64,000 nucleotides of DNA from Actinomyces lilanjuaniae (lineage in GTDB: Bacteria > Actinomycetota > Actinomycetes > Actinomycetales > Actinomycetaceae). Positions 53,521-62,329 of this stretch are shown here, piece after piece (position 1 is the stretch's first letter; each line of letters opens with the position of its first letter). The stretch is from NCBI RefSeq assembly GCF_003606385.1, contig NZ_CP032514.1, positions 186,001 through 250,000 of the forward strand, in the 5' to 3' direction. A program made the translations under genes and the position numbers. A model generated the notes under the pieces. The model searched no databases. It was not told the origin of the DNA and saw only the letters and a list, made by a program, of their open reading frames with translations.

Positions 53521-53856
53521 ATGTCAGTAGATGACCAGACCTGGGCCACGCGGGCGGCGTGCACGGCGATCGACCCCGATCGCCTTTTTGGCAAGGGCGC
53601 GGAGCAGCGTGACATCAGGTCGGTGTGCTTCTCCTGCCCCGTGCGGATGGAGTGCCTGGCCGAGGCTCTGAACTCCGGGTCCAGCTTTGGTGTCTGGGGA
53701 GGGCTGACGGAGCGGGAGCGCCGGGCGCTCCTGCGTCGCTTCCCCGAGGTGGACGACTGGGGCCTGTGGCTGCAGCGTGAGGACGACGACCTTGTTGCCG
53801 AGATCCACGCCCGGCGTGCGCCGCGTATCCTGACGCGGGTGCGCTGTGCCTCCTAA
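53521..53856 (+). CDS. whiB4: WhiB-family iron-sulfur regulator
   Basis: Small [4Fe-4S] transcription factor of actinobacteria that senses redox state or NO. Four cysteines in AACTAIDPDRLF and VCFSCPVRMECLAEAL (CxxC within), followed by the tryptophan turn FGVWGGLTERERRALLRR. 111 residues. ATG 53521 follows GGGGGAG. Assigned to the WhiB4 branch by position beside ponA2 and the phosphoesterase; by sequence alone another WhiB class is possible. Confidence 0.88.
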   Translation: MSVDDQTWATRAACTAIDPDRLFGKGAEQRDIRSVCFSCPVRMECLAEALNSGSSFGVWGGLTERERRALLRRFPEVDDWGLWLQREDDDLVAEIHARRAPRILTRVRCAS

Positions 53857-54013
53857 GTCCCTGCCTCGCAGGTCTCCAGGGCTTGCGGCCGGTCTGACCC
53901 TGCCCTCCCTGCCATTGTTTCCGCCATTGTCTCCTCCCCGGGGTTCCGTCCGTGCCGTGCCTCCCTGGTTGTAGTGTTGTGGCGGGGGGCTGCTCGCGCC
54001 TAGGCTGGGAGCC

Positions 54014-54178
54014 ATGACTGCCACGACCTGGGAATATGCCACAGTGCCGCTCATTACCCACGCGACCAAGCAGATCCTCGACCAGTGGGGCGCTGACGGG
54101 TGGGAGCTCGTCCAGGTGGTTCCGGGGCCTGCGGGCTCGGACAACCTGGTTGCCTACCTCAAGCGCGCGACCTCCTGA
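54014..54178 (+). CDS. DUF4177 small protein
   Basis: 54 residues: TWEYATVPLITHATKQILDQ then WGADGWELVQVV and NLVAYLKR, which matches the DUF4177 pattern. Below usual ORF cut-offs but supported by motif. ATG 54014. Small proteins of this type are common next to crp/nth in actinobacteria. Function unknown. Confidence 0.75.
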   Translation: MTATTWEYATVPLITHATKQILDQWGADGWELVQVVPGPAGSDNLVAYLKRATS

Positions 54179-54271
54179 GCGGCTTGTGCCGGGCGGACCC
54201 GGGCTGGTGCAGCCGGGACGCCGGAGCCAAGGCGCCCTCGGTTGCGCGGCGCCGAGGTGCGCCCTGGCTGC

Positions 54272-54949
54272 TCAGCGGGCGCGACGGCGCAGCCGGTCGA
54301 TGTCAAGCAGGGTGACGGCGCGCCCCTCCAGGCGGATCCACCCGCGGGAGACGAACTCGGCCAGGGACTTGTTGACGGTTTCGCGCGAGGCACCCACGAG
54401 CTGGGCCAGTTCCTCCTGGGTGAGGTCGTGAGGCACGTGGATGCCGTCCTCCGTGTTGGAGCCGAACCGGTCGGCCAGGTCGAGCAGGGCCTTGGCGACG
54501 CGGCCGGGCACGTCGGAGAAGACGAGGTCTGCCAGGGCGGTGTTGGTGCGGCGTAGGCGCTGGGCGAGCGAGCGCAGCATGTCCTTGGCCAGCTGGGGGT
54601 GGGACTCCACGAAGTCCATGAGCTGGTTATGGTCCAGGGTGAGCAGCTCGGTGGGCGCCACGGCGCTGGCGGTGGTGGAGCGCGGTCCTGGGTCAAACAG
54701 GGTGAGCTCGCCGACGATCTCACCCGGGCCGAGCACGGCGAGAAGGTTCTCGCGCCCGTCCACGCTGGCGTGACCGAGCTTTACCTTGCCTGAGAGCAGG
54801 ATGTAGAGGCGGTCGCCTGCGTCGCCCTCGTTGAACAGGGTCTCGCCACGGCGCAGGGTGGTCTGCGTCATCATGGCGCGCAGTTCCTCCTGCTCTTGCG
54901 GAGCCAGTCCCTCGAAGAGAGGGATCCTTGCGATGATGTTGTCTTCCAC
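54272..54949 (-). CDS. crp: Crp/Fnr-family transcriptional regulator (cAMP receptor-like)
   Basis: N-terminal cyclic-nucleotide-binding barrel (LFEGLAPQEQEELRAMM, GETLFNEGDAGDRLYILLSGKVKL, GEIVGELTLFDPGPRSTTA with the cAMP-phosphate contact) and C-terminal winged helix LTQEELAQLVGASRETVNKSLAEF, a strong Crp-type recognition helix. GTG 54949 (AGGAGGA upstream) gives 225 residues, the family length; the longer open frame to 55069 has no ribosome site. An inverted repeat GTGCG-N3-CGCAC at 55057-55069 lies upstream. Equivalent to Rv3676/GlxR. Confidence 0.93.
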   Translation of the reverse strand: MEDNIIARIPLFEGLAPQEQEELRAMMTQTTLRRGETLFNEGDAGDRLYILLSGKVKLGHASVDGRENLLAVLGPGEIVGELTLFDPGPRSTTASAVAPTELLTLDHNQLMDFVESHPQLAKDMLRSLAQRLRRTNTALADLVFSDVPGRVAKALLDLADRFGSNTEDGIHVPHDLTQEELAQLVGASRETVNKSLAEFVSRGWIRLEGRAVTLLDIDRLRRRAR

Positions 54950-55215
54950 GGGGTCCTCCTGGTGGTGCTGGGGCTGGCCTCCCGTGAGACGGGAGCCCTC
55001 GGGTCTATCCTGCCACGGGCTTGTGACCTGAGGCACGCCGTCGAGCATTGTAGTCTGTGCGTGTCGCACGTCAAGCGGGATATCGTGTCTGCACCCACGA
55101 TTGTGCCGGAGATTGTGACTGAGGGCGTAGGCTGCGTGTCGGCGCCACCAGGGTCCGGGGTCCTGGGGCAGGAGCCGGGAACGCTGTCAGGAACGAGGAG
55201 CAGGGAGGAGCCCGG

Positions 55216-55878
55216 GTGCTGACGGAGGCTGCGGTGTCGCGAACGACTTCACGGGACCGCGCGGCGGCGGTGGACGAGGAGCTGGGTCGTGTCTACCCGC
55301 AGGCGCGTTGCTCCCTGGACCACGACGGGCCCTTCCAGCTGCTGGTGGCCACGGTGCTGTCCGCCCAGACGACTGACGCCCGCGTCAACACGGTCACTCC
55401 GGCCCTGTTTCGGCGCTGTCCTGACGCGGCCGCCCTGGCCGGCTCCCGGCGTGAGGAGCTGGAGGACCTGCTGCGCCCCCTGGGGTTCCAGCGGGCCAAG
55501 GCGGGGCACCTGCTGGGGCTCGGGGCCGGCCTGTGCGAGCGGTTTGGGGGAGAGGTGCCTCGTGACCGTGAGGCCCTGATGTCCCTGCCCGGTGTCGGGC
55601 GCAAGACAGCCAACGTCGTCCTGGGCAACGCCTTCGGCGTCCCTGCGATTACGGTAGACACCCACGTCGGCCGCCTGTCGCGTCGGCTGGGGTGGACGAC
55701 GTCGAAGAACCCGCTTCGGGTGGAGAAGGATATTGCTGACCTGTGGGAGCCGACGCGGTGGACCGACGGCTGCCATCGCCTCATCGCACACGGCCGGTCC
55801 GTGTGCGCCGCCCGCTTGCCGCGCTGCTCGGAGTGCGTGCTGCTGGAGGCGGGTCTGTGCCCGCAGGTGGGCGTGTGA
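55216..55878 (+). CDS. nth: endonuclease III (DNA glycosylase/AP lyase)
   Basis: Removes oxidised pyrimidines and cleaves at abasic sites. Helix-hairpin-helix LPGVGRKTANVVLGNAF with the catalytic lysine, catalytic aspartate in VDTHVGRLSRRLGW, and the [4Fe-4S] loop CAARLPRCSECVLLEAGLC (C-x6-C-x2-C-x5-C). 220 residues; GTG 55216 has GGGAGGAG upstream. Divergent from crp, same arrangement as in M. tuberculosis. Confidence 0.95.
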   Translation: MLTEAAVSRTTSRDRAAAVDEELGRVYPQARCSLDHDGPFQLLVATVLSAQTTDARVNTVTPALFRRCPDAAALAGSRREELEDLLRPLGFQRAKAGHLLGLGAGLCERFGGEVPRDREALMSLPGVGRKTANVVLGNAFGVPAITVDTHVGRLSRRLGWTTSKNPLRVEKDIADLWEPTRWTDGCHRLIAHGRSVCAARLPRCSECVLLEAGLCPQVGV

Positions 55879-55974
55879 CTCGGCAGTGGGCAGCGGCCTG
55901 CCACCACCCTTGTGCCCGCAGTCACCCTCGCACCCGCAGCTCGGATATGCCCCTGGCTGCCTACTGGGTGCGCC

Positions 55975-56871
55975 TCAGGCGTGCTCGGACAAAAAGGGCA
56001 GCAGCACCCTGACCAGGTCCTCGGGGGCCTCCTCCTGGGGGAAGTGCCCCACGCCGCGGATCGTAACTTGCTGGAGGCGGCCGGCCACCCGGTGGGTGTC
56101 CCGGGCGTAGGCCTGGGCGGGCTGGACCGGGTCGAGCTCGCCCTGGACGGACAGGACCGGCACGTCTACCGGCTGTCCCAGGGTGGTGGCCTCGGCGCGT
56201 GAGACAAGGAGGCGGCGTGCGGGCTGCAGTGCGGTGTGCGCGGCGCCAGGGCGGGCCATGAGCTGGGCGTAGTAGTCGGCCGCCTGGCCCAGGGCGTCGC
56301 GGGTCGCGGGGGCGGCCCAGGAGCGCAGGAGCCGCTCCATCCTGGCTGGCGTGCTCAGGCGGCGCTCCGCCAGGCCACGGACCTGCAGCCCCAGGTACTG
56401 CAGCGAGCGGCCGGAGACGGCACGGCCGCGCAGGGAGCGTGTTGCCAGGGGGTGGGGGGCGCCCACCGGCACGATGGCTGCGGTCAGGTCCGGTGCCAGC
56501 CGGGGCAGCGTCCATGCGGCCTGGCCTCCTAGCCCCGAGCCGACGACGACGACCCGCTCGTGGCCCAGGCTGCGTACGACCCCCGCCAGGTCGGTGCCGA
56601 GGGTGGCCAGGTCGTAGTCCGAGGGCGGCCGGTCGGAGCCGCCGAAGCCGCGCAGGTCCACGGCGGCCACACGGTGCCCCTCCCGGGCCAGGGCGGGCAG
56701 GACGTGGCGCCAGGTCCACCAGCACTCGGGGAAGCCGTGGACCAGCAGGACCAGCGTCCCTGCTGCGCCGGTCGTGGTCTCCGGCCCGGCCAGGGCGGCG
56801 TGGAAGCGGGTGCCGCCCGCGGTGAGGTCGCGGTGGGTCCAGGGGCCGGGGCGGTTGACGATGACAGGCAC
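55975..56871 (-). CDS. alpha/beta hydrolase (epoxide-hydrolase-like)
   Basis: Fold recognised by LVLLVHGFPECWWTWRHVLPAL (HG oxyanion region), VDLRGFGGSDRP and the C-terminal VSVQGELDPVQP (acid) and IRGVGHFPQEEAPEDLV (histidine). The nucleophile elbow, usually G-H-D-W-G-G, reads VVGSGLGG, so the nucleophile position is glycine. 298 residues. It takes the place of ephE (Rv3670) near nth, so orthology is likely, but catalysis is doubtful. Confidence 0.82.
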   Translation of the reverse strand: MPVIVNRPGPWTHRDLTAGGTRFHAALAGPETTTGAAGTLVLLVHGFPECWWTWRHVLPALAREGHRVAAVDLRGFGGSDRPPSDYDLATLGTDLAGVVRSLGHERVVVVGSGLGGQAAWTLPRLAPDLTAAIVPVGAPHPLATRSLRGRAVSGRSLQYLGLQVRGLAERRLSTPARMERLLRSWAAPATRDALGQAADYYAQLMARPGAAHTALQPARRLLVSRAEATTLGQPVDVPVLSVQGELDPVQPAQAYARDTHRVAGRLQQVTIRGVGHFPQEEAPEDLVRVLLPFLSEHA

Positions 56872-57267
56872 TCCGGAAGCCTACTGGTACGGCGGGGCTC
56901 GCGGGAGCCGCCAGAGTCCCGTCCCTGCTTTCCGAGGAGTGGTTCTGAGGTGGTAGTCACATGATCGTCATCGACGCTTGTGGGCCCGATTGTCTGATGA
57001 TGCAGTCTCGTGACAACAGGCTGCCGACCTGGTGGCTGCAGGACTGGTTTGAGCGGCTGCTGGCTGGCCTGACCGGGCGCGTTGGCACCACGAGCGGAAG
57101 GGGCTCCGTGAGCACCTCCTGACGAGTCGGACCCCGGTGGAGGCGCCGGGGTCCAGGGGCGTAGCGGCTACGGGACAGTGCCGGGGCAGGGCGTTCCCGC
57201 AGGGGCGGAACCCTCCACGGGGGGTGCTTCTCCTGTGGGGACTGCTGGCCCGTCGGGCTACGGCATC
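56872..57267. other. gap between hydrolase and PrsW-like gene
   Basis: Contains one possible small ORF (56961-57122); otherwise no gene. A short GC-rich repeat (GGCGCCGGGGTCC) precedes the PrsW gene. Confidence 0.5.
56961..57122 (+). CDS. possible 53-residue small protein
   Basis: ATG at 56961 with GAGGTGG upstream; protein MIVIDACGPDCLMMQSRDNR then LPTWWLQDWFERLLAGLTGR, with an amphipathic Trp-rich middle. No known family. Coding status uncertain. Confidence 0.25.
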   Translation: MIVIDACGPDCLMMQSRDNRLPTWWLQDWFERLLAGLTGRVGTTSGRGSVSTS

Positions 57268-58481
57268 ATGCCGGGAACCCACCGCGCGGCGGTGCCGGAG
57301 GGTGTGGCGCAGAAGGAGCCCCCTGAGGTCTGGGAGCGGGCGGTGGCCGCCTTCCAGGCGTGGATGAGACGCCGGCCCGGGCTGGTGCGCGCGCTGGCGC
57401 GTCTGACCCGGGTGATCCAGGTGGTGACACTGGTGCTGCTGGTGGCGGCGCTGCTCCTGGTGCCGCGTCTGGCCGTCGCGATGGTGCCTGCGGTCTTCAT
57501 GATGGGCTGCCTGCTGGTCATGGGGCTGCTGGCACGCACCCGGACGGTGGGCGTGCGCCTGCTGTCCCTGGTGCTGGGGCTGAGCACCGCCTGGGCGCTG
57601 GTGGTGGCGCTGGCCACCCGGGAGGTGGCGCAGGCCGTGGGCCTCACGGTCCAGGACGACGGGGCCAGGATCGCTCTGGCCGCCTTTGTGGAGGAGCCGG
57701 GCAAGCTGGTGCCCCTGCTCGTGGTCGCGCTCGTGGCGCCAGGGTGGGTGCGTCGCCTGGCGGCGGTGGACTGGGGCCTTCTGGGGTTCGCGGCCGGTGC
57801 GGGTTTCACGGCGGCTGAGGATGCGGTACGCCGCCTGGCGCCTCCGACCCTCCTGGAGCAGGTCGTCGGGGAGCAGCGGCTGGAGTACTCGCTCAACCCG
57901 TGGACGGCGGGCTCCTCACCGTCCCGGAGTCGGGGCTGCTCGGCTACGTGCTGGGCCCGGAGCTGGACCCGGGAACGGGACCGATGGCGGTGGGCCACCA
58001 GGTGTGGACAATGGGCGTGGCCATGGCTGTGGGCTTGGGGCTGGTGCTGTGGCGGACCCGAAGGCCGTGGTGGCGGGTCCTGGCGTGGGTGCTGCCTGCG
58101 GCGGTCCTGGCGCTGGCCATGGTGGACCACGCGGGCTACAACGCTGCGGTCCAGTGGCTGGACTGGACTGAAGAGGGCTCCGGCATGCCAGGCTGGATCG
58201 GCTGGCTGTGGCTGAGGACCGGCCGGGGACATGCCCAGGTGACGCTCAGCGTGGTCCTGCTGGTGGTGTGCCTGCTGGTGGACGCCTACCGCCGCCACCA
58301 GGCGGGTGCGGCGGGGACCACGGTGGCATGGGCGCCCCGGGTGGTGGTACCGCCCATGGGGGGCGTGCCCGCCCTGGTGCGGCTTCCGGTCCAGTCGCTG
58401 GTCGCGCTGGCGGCCTTCTCCTGGAGCGACCTTGTGCTGGTGCGCTCCGCCTACGGGGCGGTGGGGCTCACGCGCAGGTAG
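57268..58481 (+). CDS. PrsW-family intramembrane protease-like protein, frameshifted
   Basis: Polytopic membrane protein. The PrsW-type motifs are FVEEPGKLVPLLVV (EExxK), GFAAGAGFTAAEDAVRRL and, in the shifted frame, AVGHQVWT and VDHAGYNAAV with candidate histidines. The first frame decays after NPWTAGSSPSRS; adding one base in CCCG near 57895 restores NPVDGGLLTVPESGLLGYVLGP and continues to 58481. ATG 57268 is tentative (the frame is open to 57178). Followed after 3 bases by a putative toxin, so it may process or export a partner. Confidence 0.75.
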
Positions 58482-58484
58482 CGC

Positions 58485-59639
58485 ATGGCTGAGGGGCGGG
58501 CCACGGCCAACCAGGTGCGCGGGGTGCGCGGTGACGCCATGGCCGCCACGGTGCCCGGCCGCGAGCCGCTGGCCCGCAACGTCTTCCGCGTGGTGGCCCT
58601 GGTGGTGGGGGCCACCGTGGTGCTGGGGTGCCTGTGGCAGGGCACTACGGTGGCCCGTGAGATCGGGGCCTCGCTGCGTAGTGCCGGCGACTGGTTCTTC
58701 TTTGCCGGACTGCTGGAGGTCCTGGGGGACTTCTGGGACGGGCTGGGGCCGGGAGGGCAGATCCTGCTGACAGCCGTCGCGGTGGGTCTGCTGGGCATGG
58801 CGGGCATGTCGCTGGCCCTGGCCCTGGGGGTGACCGGCGTGGCCACGTGGGCGATGTCCCACGGCCGGGGCCTGTCCGCCTTTGTGCGCGACCCGATGGA
58901 GGCCACCCGCTCCTACGCGCGCGCCTTCACCCTGGAGCAGCTGGCTCTGGACGCCCTGGACTTTGGCCTGACCTTCATGCCGGGCTCGGCGCTGAGCGCG
59001 GGCACGCGCAGCGCGGCACGCAGCCTGGCCTCATCGCGCGCCGCAATGGCCAGGGCGGAGGACCTGGGGGAGATGTTCACCCACTTCCAGCGCCACGCCG
59101 AGCTGGACGCGACCCTGCGCGCCGCCCAGGTCAGGCTGGGCTCCATAATGCCGCCGGGGTACACCGCGAGGGACTTCGGGAAGAAGAATCTCAAGGACTC
59201 AGTTAAGCAGTTGAAGGACGCGGGCTACACCGATGAACAGATCACGGCTCTGAAAGACGCGGTGAGGGACGTACGGAATCTGCGTGGGGCGCGCAACCGG
59301 GCGGCGGAGTACGTGGGCGAGCGTGGTGGGGAGCAGGTCCTCACCCGTGAGGGCTACTACATCCCGCAGTCCTTCCGCTCCACCGGCCCCCACCAGGCAG
59401 GGCCTGGTAACTATGCCGTAGACAGCATGGCCGTCTCGCCCTTGGGTGACCATATCGTCATCCCTGAGATCAAGGGTGGTAGCGCCACCGTGAGCACCAA
59501 GCCGGTTCAGACTCTTCATGAGGGCTATGCCTCCCAGGCCACTCCGCCCTACGTGCGCGACCGCATGCTGCGCGACCAGCGGATGGTTCAGTTCTTCCGC
59601 GACAACCCTGCCCTGTGGGAGTCGGTCAAGATGCGGTGA
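58485..59639 (+). CDS. putative membrane-anchored toxin with C-terminal nuclease-like domain
   Basis: Not a named family. N-terminal part has two or three membrane segments (VVALVVGATVVLGCLW; ILLTAVAVGLLGMAGMSLAL), then a helical linker and, from ~residue 240, a distinct soluble domain: KDSVKQLKDAGYTDEQITAL, GYYIPQSFRSTGPHQAGPGN, YAVDSMAV and HIVIPEIKGGSATVS. The D...ExK pattern (DSM...PEIKGG) is compatible with a PD-(D/E)xK nuclease, a hypothesis only. The C-terminal variable domain followed by a small acidic gene is the layout of polymorphic toxins. 384 residues. Confidence 0.55.
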   Translation: MAEGRATANQVRGVRGDAMAATVPGREPLARNVFRVVALVVGATVVLGCLWQGTTVAREIGASLRSAGDWFFFAGLLEVLGDFWDGLGPGGQILLTAVAVGLLGMAGMSLALALGVTGVATWAMSHGRGLSAFVRDPMEATRSYARAFTLEQLALDALDFGLTFMPGSALSAGTRSAARSLASSRAAMARAEDLGEMFTHFQRHAELDATLRAAQVRLGSIMPPGYTARDFGKKNLKDSVKQLKDAGYTDEQITALKDAVRDVRNLRGARNRAAEYVGERGGEQVLTREGYYIPQSFRSTGPHQAGPGNYAVDSMAVSPLGDHIVIPEIKGGSATVSTKPVQTLHEGYASQATPPYVRDRMLRDQRMVQFFRDNPALWESVKMR

Positions 59640-59741
59640 GGCTGCCTGGCAGGTTGCGCAGTCCAGCCGCAAGAACAGTCAGGACAGAGTGAGACGGGCA
59701 CAGGGCTGGTGGGCCAGAAGGGGAGTGTGGTTGTGGTGGAG

Positions 59742-60242
59742 ATGAGGGTGCTGCCTGTGGTGTGGGTCCGGGCGTGGACCGAGCTGGAGTGGCCGGTGTC
59801 GTGGGAGACGGCGTTCGCGGTGCGTGACCGCCTGGGCTGGGAGACCAAGCCTCACGATGGTGAGATGTTTTGGACTGAATTGTCGGTTGGTGACGAGGGT
59901 GGTGTGATCTCTAACTTCCACGGCCGGGTTGATGATGTGACTATCCCGTTGACGACGCGGGTGGTACGTGGGCAGGAGGACGAGCACACCGCCCCGAGGG
60001 CGTGGGCTGCCTACCGGGCCTACGTGGAGGCGCTGACGGGCTTGTACGGCCCGGGGAGGCAGACGGCTGACCGAGGGATTGCGAAGACGGAGTGGGTGCT
60101 GTCTAATCGGGTGACTCTCAATGTGGGCGCGCTTCCGGGGGTGCTGACCGCTGAGGTGGAGTCGCCTGAGCTGACTGCGCTTGGTGAGTATGAGGAGTAC
60201 TACATTGAGAAGTATGGGGAGGACGCCTGGTTCAACGGGTGA
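59742..60242 (+). CDS. putative immunity protein (DUF6301-like)
   Basis: 166 residues, soluble and acidic (pattern DGEMFWTELSVGDEGGVISN; ESPELTALGEYEEYYIEKYG). Position right after the putative toxin, acidic character and lower GC than neighbours fit an immunity protein; similarity to DUF6301 proteins is suspected from the pattern WPVSWETAFAVRDRLGW but not verified. ATG 59742 is preferred over GTG 59709. Confidence 0.55.
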   Translation: MRVLPVVWVRAWTELEWPVSWETAFAVRDRLGWETKPHDGEMFWTELSVGDEGGVISNFHGRVDDVTIPLTTRVVRGQEDEHTAPRAWAAYRAYVEALTGLYGPGRQTADRGIAKTEWVLSNRVTLNVGALPGVLTAEVESPELTALGEYEEYYIEKYGEDAWFNG

Positions 60243-60249
60243 GCGCCTC

Positions 60250-60993
60250 TCAGCGCCCGGGAAGGATCTCCACGAACCGTGAGAAGCGGGCGTAGTAGTC
60301 GTCCTGCAGGGAGCGGAACGTGCCGTGCAGGAATCCTGGCTCCTCCTCGTAGCGGCTCAGGCCACGGTAGTAGAATGCTTTCTTCTCCTCCAGCACGATG
60401 AACGGCATGACTCCGTGGCGCAGGCACTGCTGGAACATCAGCACCCGCCCCACCCGGCCGTTGCCGTCCTGGAAGGGGTGGATCGACTCAAAGTGGTAGT
60501 GGAACGCAGCAATGTCCTCAAAGGACATCTGTGACGGCGTGCGGGCCAGCAGGTCCTGGACTGCGGTCTCCACCTGCTCTGGCGGCGTCGTGTCCTGCCC
60601 GCCGACCACGTTGGCCTGGCGCTTCCAGTCGCCCACAGCGAAGGACTGGCGACGGGCGTCCGCCGTGCCACGCTTGAGGATGCGGTGGTAGTCCTTCATC
60701 GTCTCGGCGGTGACTGGCTCGTCCACCCGGCCCAGCATCTCGTCAAACAGGTCGAAGCTGTTGACCGTCTCGACCACATCATCGACCGGAACGCCGTCTC
60801 CTGTGATCGTACGGGTCTCGTAGATGTAGCGGGTCTGCTCCTGGTCGAGTCGGCTACCCTCGATCCGGTTGGTGTTGTAGGCCATGAGCACCTGGGTCAG
60901 GTGGTACAGCCCGCCCTTCATCCGCGTGCGACGCTGGTCCAGGAGCGTACGCCGGAACTGAGACGCGTCGATGGCGTACTCCTCCTCGCGCAC
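60250..60993 (-). CDS. fic: Fic-domain AMP transferase (class II, N-terminal inhibitory helix)
   Basis: Transfers AMP (or another nucleotide part) to target proteins. Active-site motif HPFQDGNGRVGRVL matches HxFx(D/E)GNGRxxR. An inhibitory helix TNRIEGSRLD, matching (S/T)xxxE(G/N), lies in the N-terminal part, so the protein is likely autoinhibited. 247 residues. GTG or ATG at 60993. Converges on the immunity gene with 7 bases between the stops. Confidence 0.88.
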   Translation of the reverse strand: MREEEYAIDASQFRRTLLDQRRTRMKGGLYHLTQVLMAYNTNRIEGSRLDQEQTRYIYETRTITGDGVPVDDVVETVNSFDLFDEMLGRVDEPVTAETMKDYHRILKRGTADARRQSFAVGDWKRQANVVGGQDTTPPEQVETAVQDLLARTPSQMSFEDIAAFHYHFESIHPFQDGNGRVGRVLMFQQCLRHGVMPFIVLEEKKAFYYRGLSRYEEEPGFLHGTFRSLQDDYYARFSRFVEILPGR

Positions 60994-61074
60994 GGTGGCT
61001 CCTTCCTCCGCAGCGGCCTGTGGCTGAGCCTCATCCTACGACCCACACGCCAGGGCAGGCTCCGCCAGGCCCTC

Positions 61075-61398
61075 TCAGGCCATGGCCAGGCTCAGGGCGA
61101 CATAGGCCGCCGTGCCACCCACCAGGGACAGGGCGATCGACCTGCGCCACAGGTGCAGCACCGCGGTCCCAGCGATCCCCACGGCCGCAGGTACCCACGT
61201 GGCAGGCTCCAGGGTGACCCCCTCAAGGGTGTAGGCCACGAGCACCACCATGACGCCCAGGGGCATCGCCCGTGACAGGAAGTCCAGCAGGGCGCTGTTC
61301 CCCCGCCCGCGCAGCAGCACAAAAGGCAGGATCCGGCAGCCAAAGGTGATGACCGCGACCACGAGGACAGCCACGGCGACCTGCGTGGTGCTCAGCAC
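61075..61398 (-). CDS. azlD: branched-chain amino acid exporter subunit AzlD
   Basis: Small membrane partner of AzlC. 107 residues, four hydrophobic segments, motif VITFGCRILPFVLLRG and a hydrophobic C-terminal helix. Start overlaps the azlC stop by seven bases. Confidence 0.88.
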   Translation of the reverse strand: MLSTTQVAVAVLVVAVITFGCRILPFVLLRGRGNSALLDFLSRAMPLGVMVVLVAYTLEGVTLEPATWVPAAVGIAGTAVLHLWRRSIALSLVGGTAAYVALSLAMA

Positions 61399-62315
61399 TG
61401 CGCTCCCTCCTGCCGGGTGTCCCGCTGGCTGCGGGCCGGGTCGTCGCGGGAGTCGCCGTGGGAGTCGCCCTGGGAGTCACCGTGGGAGTCGCCGCAAGAG
61501 TCGGCGTGGCGGCCGCCCCTGGGGCCTGGCTGGCCGCGTCCGTTCTTTCGACCAGGCCGTGGGCCACGGCGCCGCCAGGCGAACAGGGCCACCAGGCCCG
61601 CCGCCAGCACCGTCAGGGCCACCAGCAGTGCTGCGGACCCGCCCACGAGCAGGCCCGTGCCGCCCGCCAGCATCCCCAGGCACAGGACAGCCACGTCCGG
61701 GTGCGTCCTCCAGTTCTCGATGGCCAGCACCACGAACAGCGCCGTCAGGACGAAGCCCAGCAGCCCGATGCGCTCCCCGACCACGGCGGCCAGCCCCGTT
61801 CCGGCCAGGGCGCCCGCTGTCGTACCGGCCGTCCAGGCGGCGTGACTGAGGGCCTGGACGGTCAGGACGTAGCGTCCGCTCATGAGGCGGTGGTCCTTGG
61901 AGGCCAGCAGCGCGTAGACCTCGTCGGTGATGGCGTGGACCGAGTACAGGCGGGCGGCCAGGCGGCCTCGGACCCGCTCTAGGGGGAAGCCCAGACCGTA
62001 GAAGACGTGCCTGCCGGAGACGAAGACGGTGGACACCGCGATAGTGGCTAGCGGCTCCCCCGCACCAGCCAGCGGCACCAGCAGCATCTGCATGGTCCCG
62101 GAGTAGATGAGGAGGCTCCACAGCGGCGCCCACCACCAGGACAGCCCCTGGGCGACGAGCAGCACGCCTGCTGCCAGCCCTAGCGTCACGTAGCCGACGA
62201 CGACAGGCACCGCGTCGCGGGCCGCAGCACGGGTGCTGGTGGGCGGCTGACCCGGTGTCTCGGGTCCCGGCGCTACCGAGGAGGCCGGGTCGTCACGTGC
62301 GGGCAGGTCGGTCAC
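61392..62315 (-). CDS. azlC: branched-chain amino acid exporter AzlC
   Basis: AzlC/LIV-E family exporter. Key block GYVTLGLAAGVLLVAQGLSWWWAPLWSLLIYSGTMQML and SVFVSGRHVFYGLGFPLERVR, GLAAVVGERIGLLGFVLTALFVV. About seven to eight membrane segments. The C-terminal ~55 residues are a polar Arg-rich tail with a four-residue repeat GDSH/GDSQ, not usual for the family. GTG 62315; 307 residues. Coupled to azlD. Confidence 0.88.
   Translation of the reverse strand: MTDLPARDDPASSVAPGPETPGQPPTSTRAAARDAVPVVVGYVTLGLAAGVLLVAQGLSWWWAPLWSLLIYSGTMQMLLVPLAGAGEPLATIAVSTVFVSGRHVFYGLGFPLERVRGRLAARLYSVHAITDEVYALLASKDHRLMSGRYVLTVQALSHAAWTAGTTAGALAGTGLAAVVGERIGLLGFVLTALFVVLAIENWRTHPDVAVLCLGMLAGGTGLLVGGSAALLVALTVLAAGLVALFAWRRRGPRPGRKNGRGQPGPRGGRHADSCGDSHGDSQGDSHGDSRDDPARSQRDTRQEGAQC
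61449..61508 (-). repeat. 12-bp tandem repeat in the azlC tail
   Basis: Four good and one degenerate copy of GGAGTCGCCGTG-like units (61449-61508), encoding GDSH/GDSQ. Confidence 0.75.
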
Positions 62316-62329
62316 CGCTCAGAGGCCGG

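Noticed and set aside
56968-57282. Minus-strand ORF of 104 codons
   Set aside because: Arg/Ser-rich shadow frame with no motif, overlapping the PrsW gene start.
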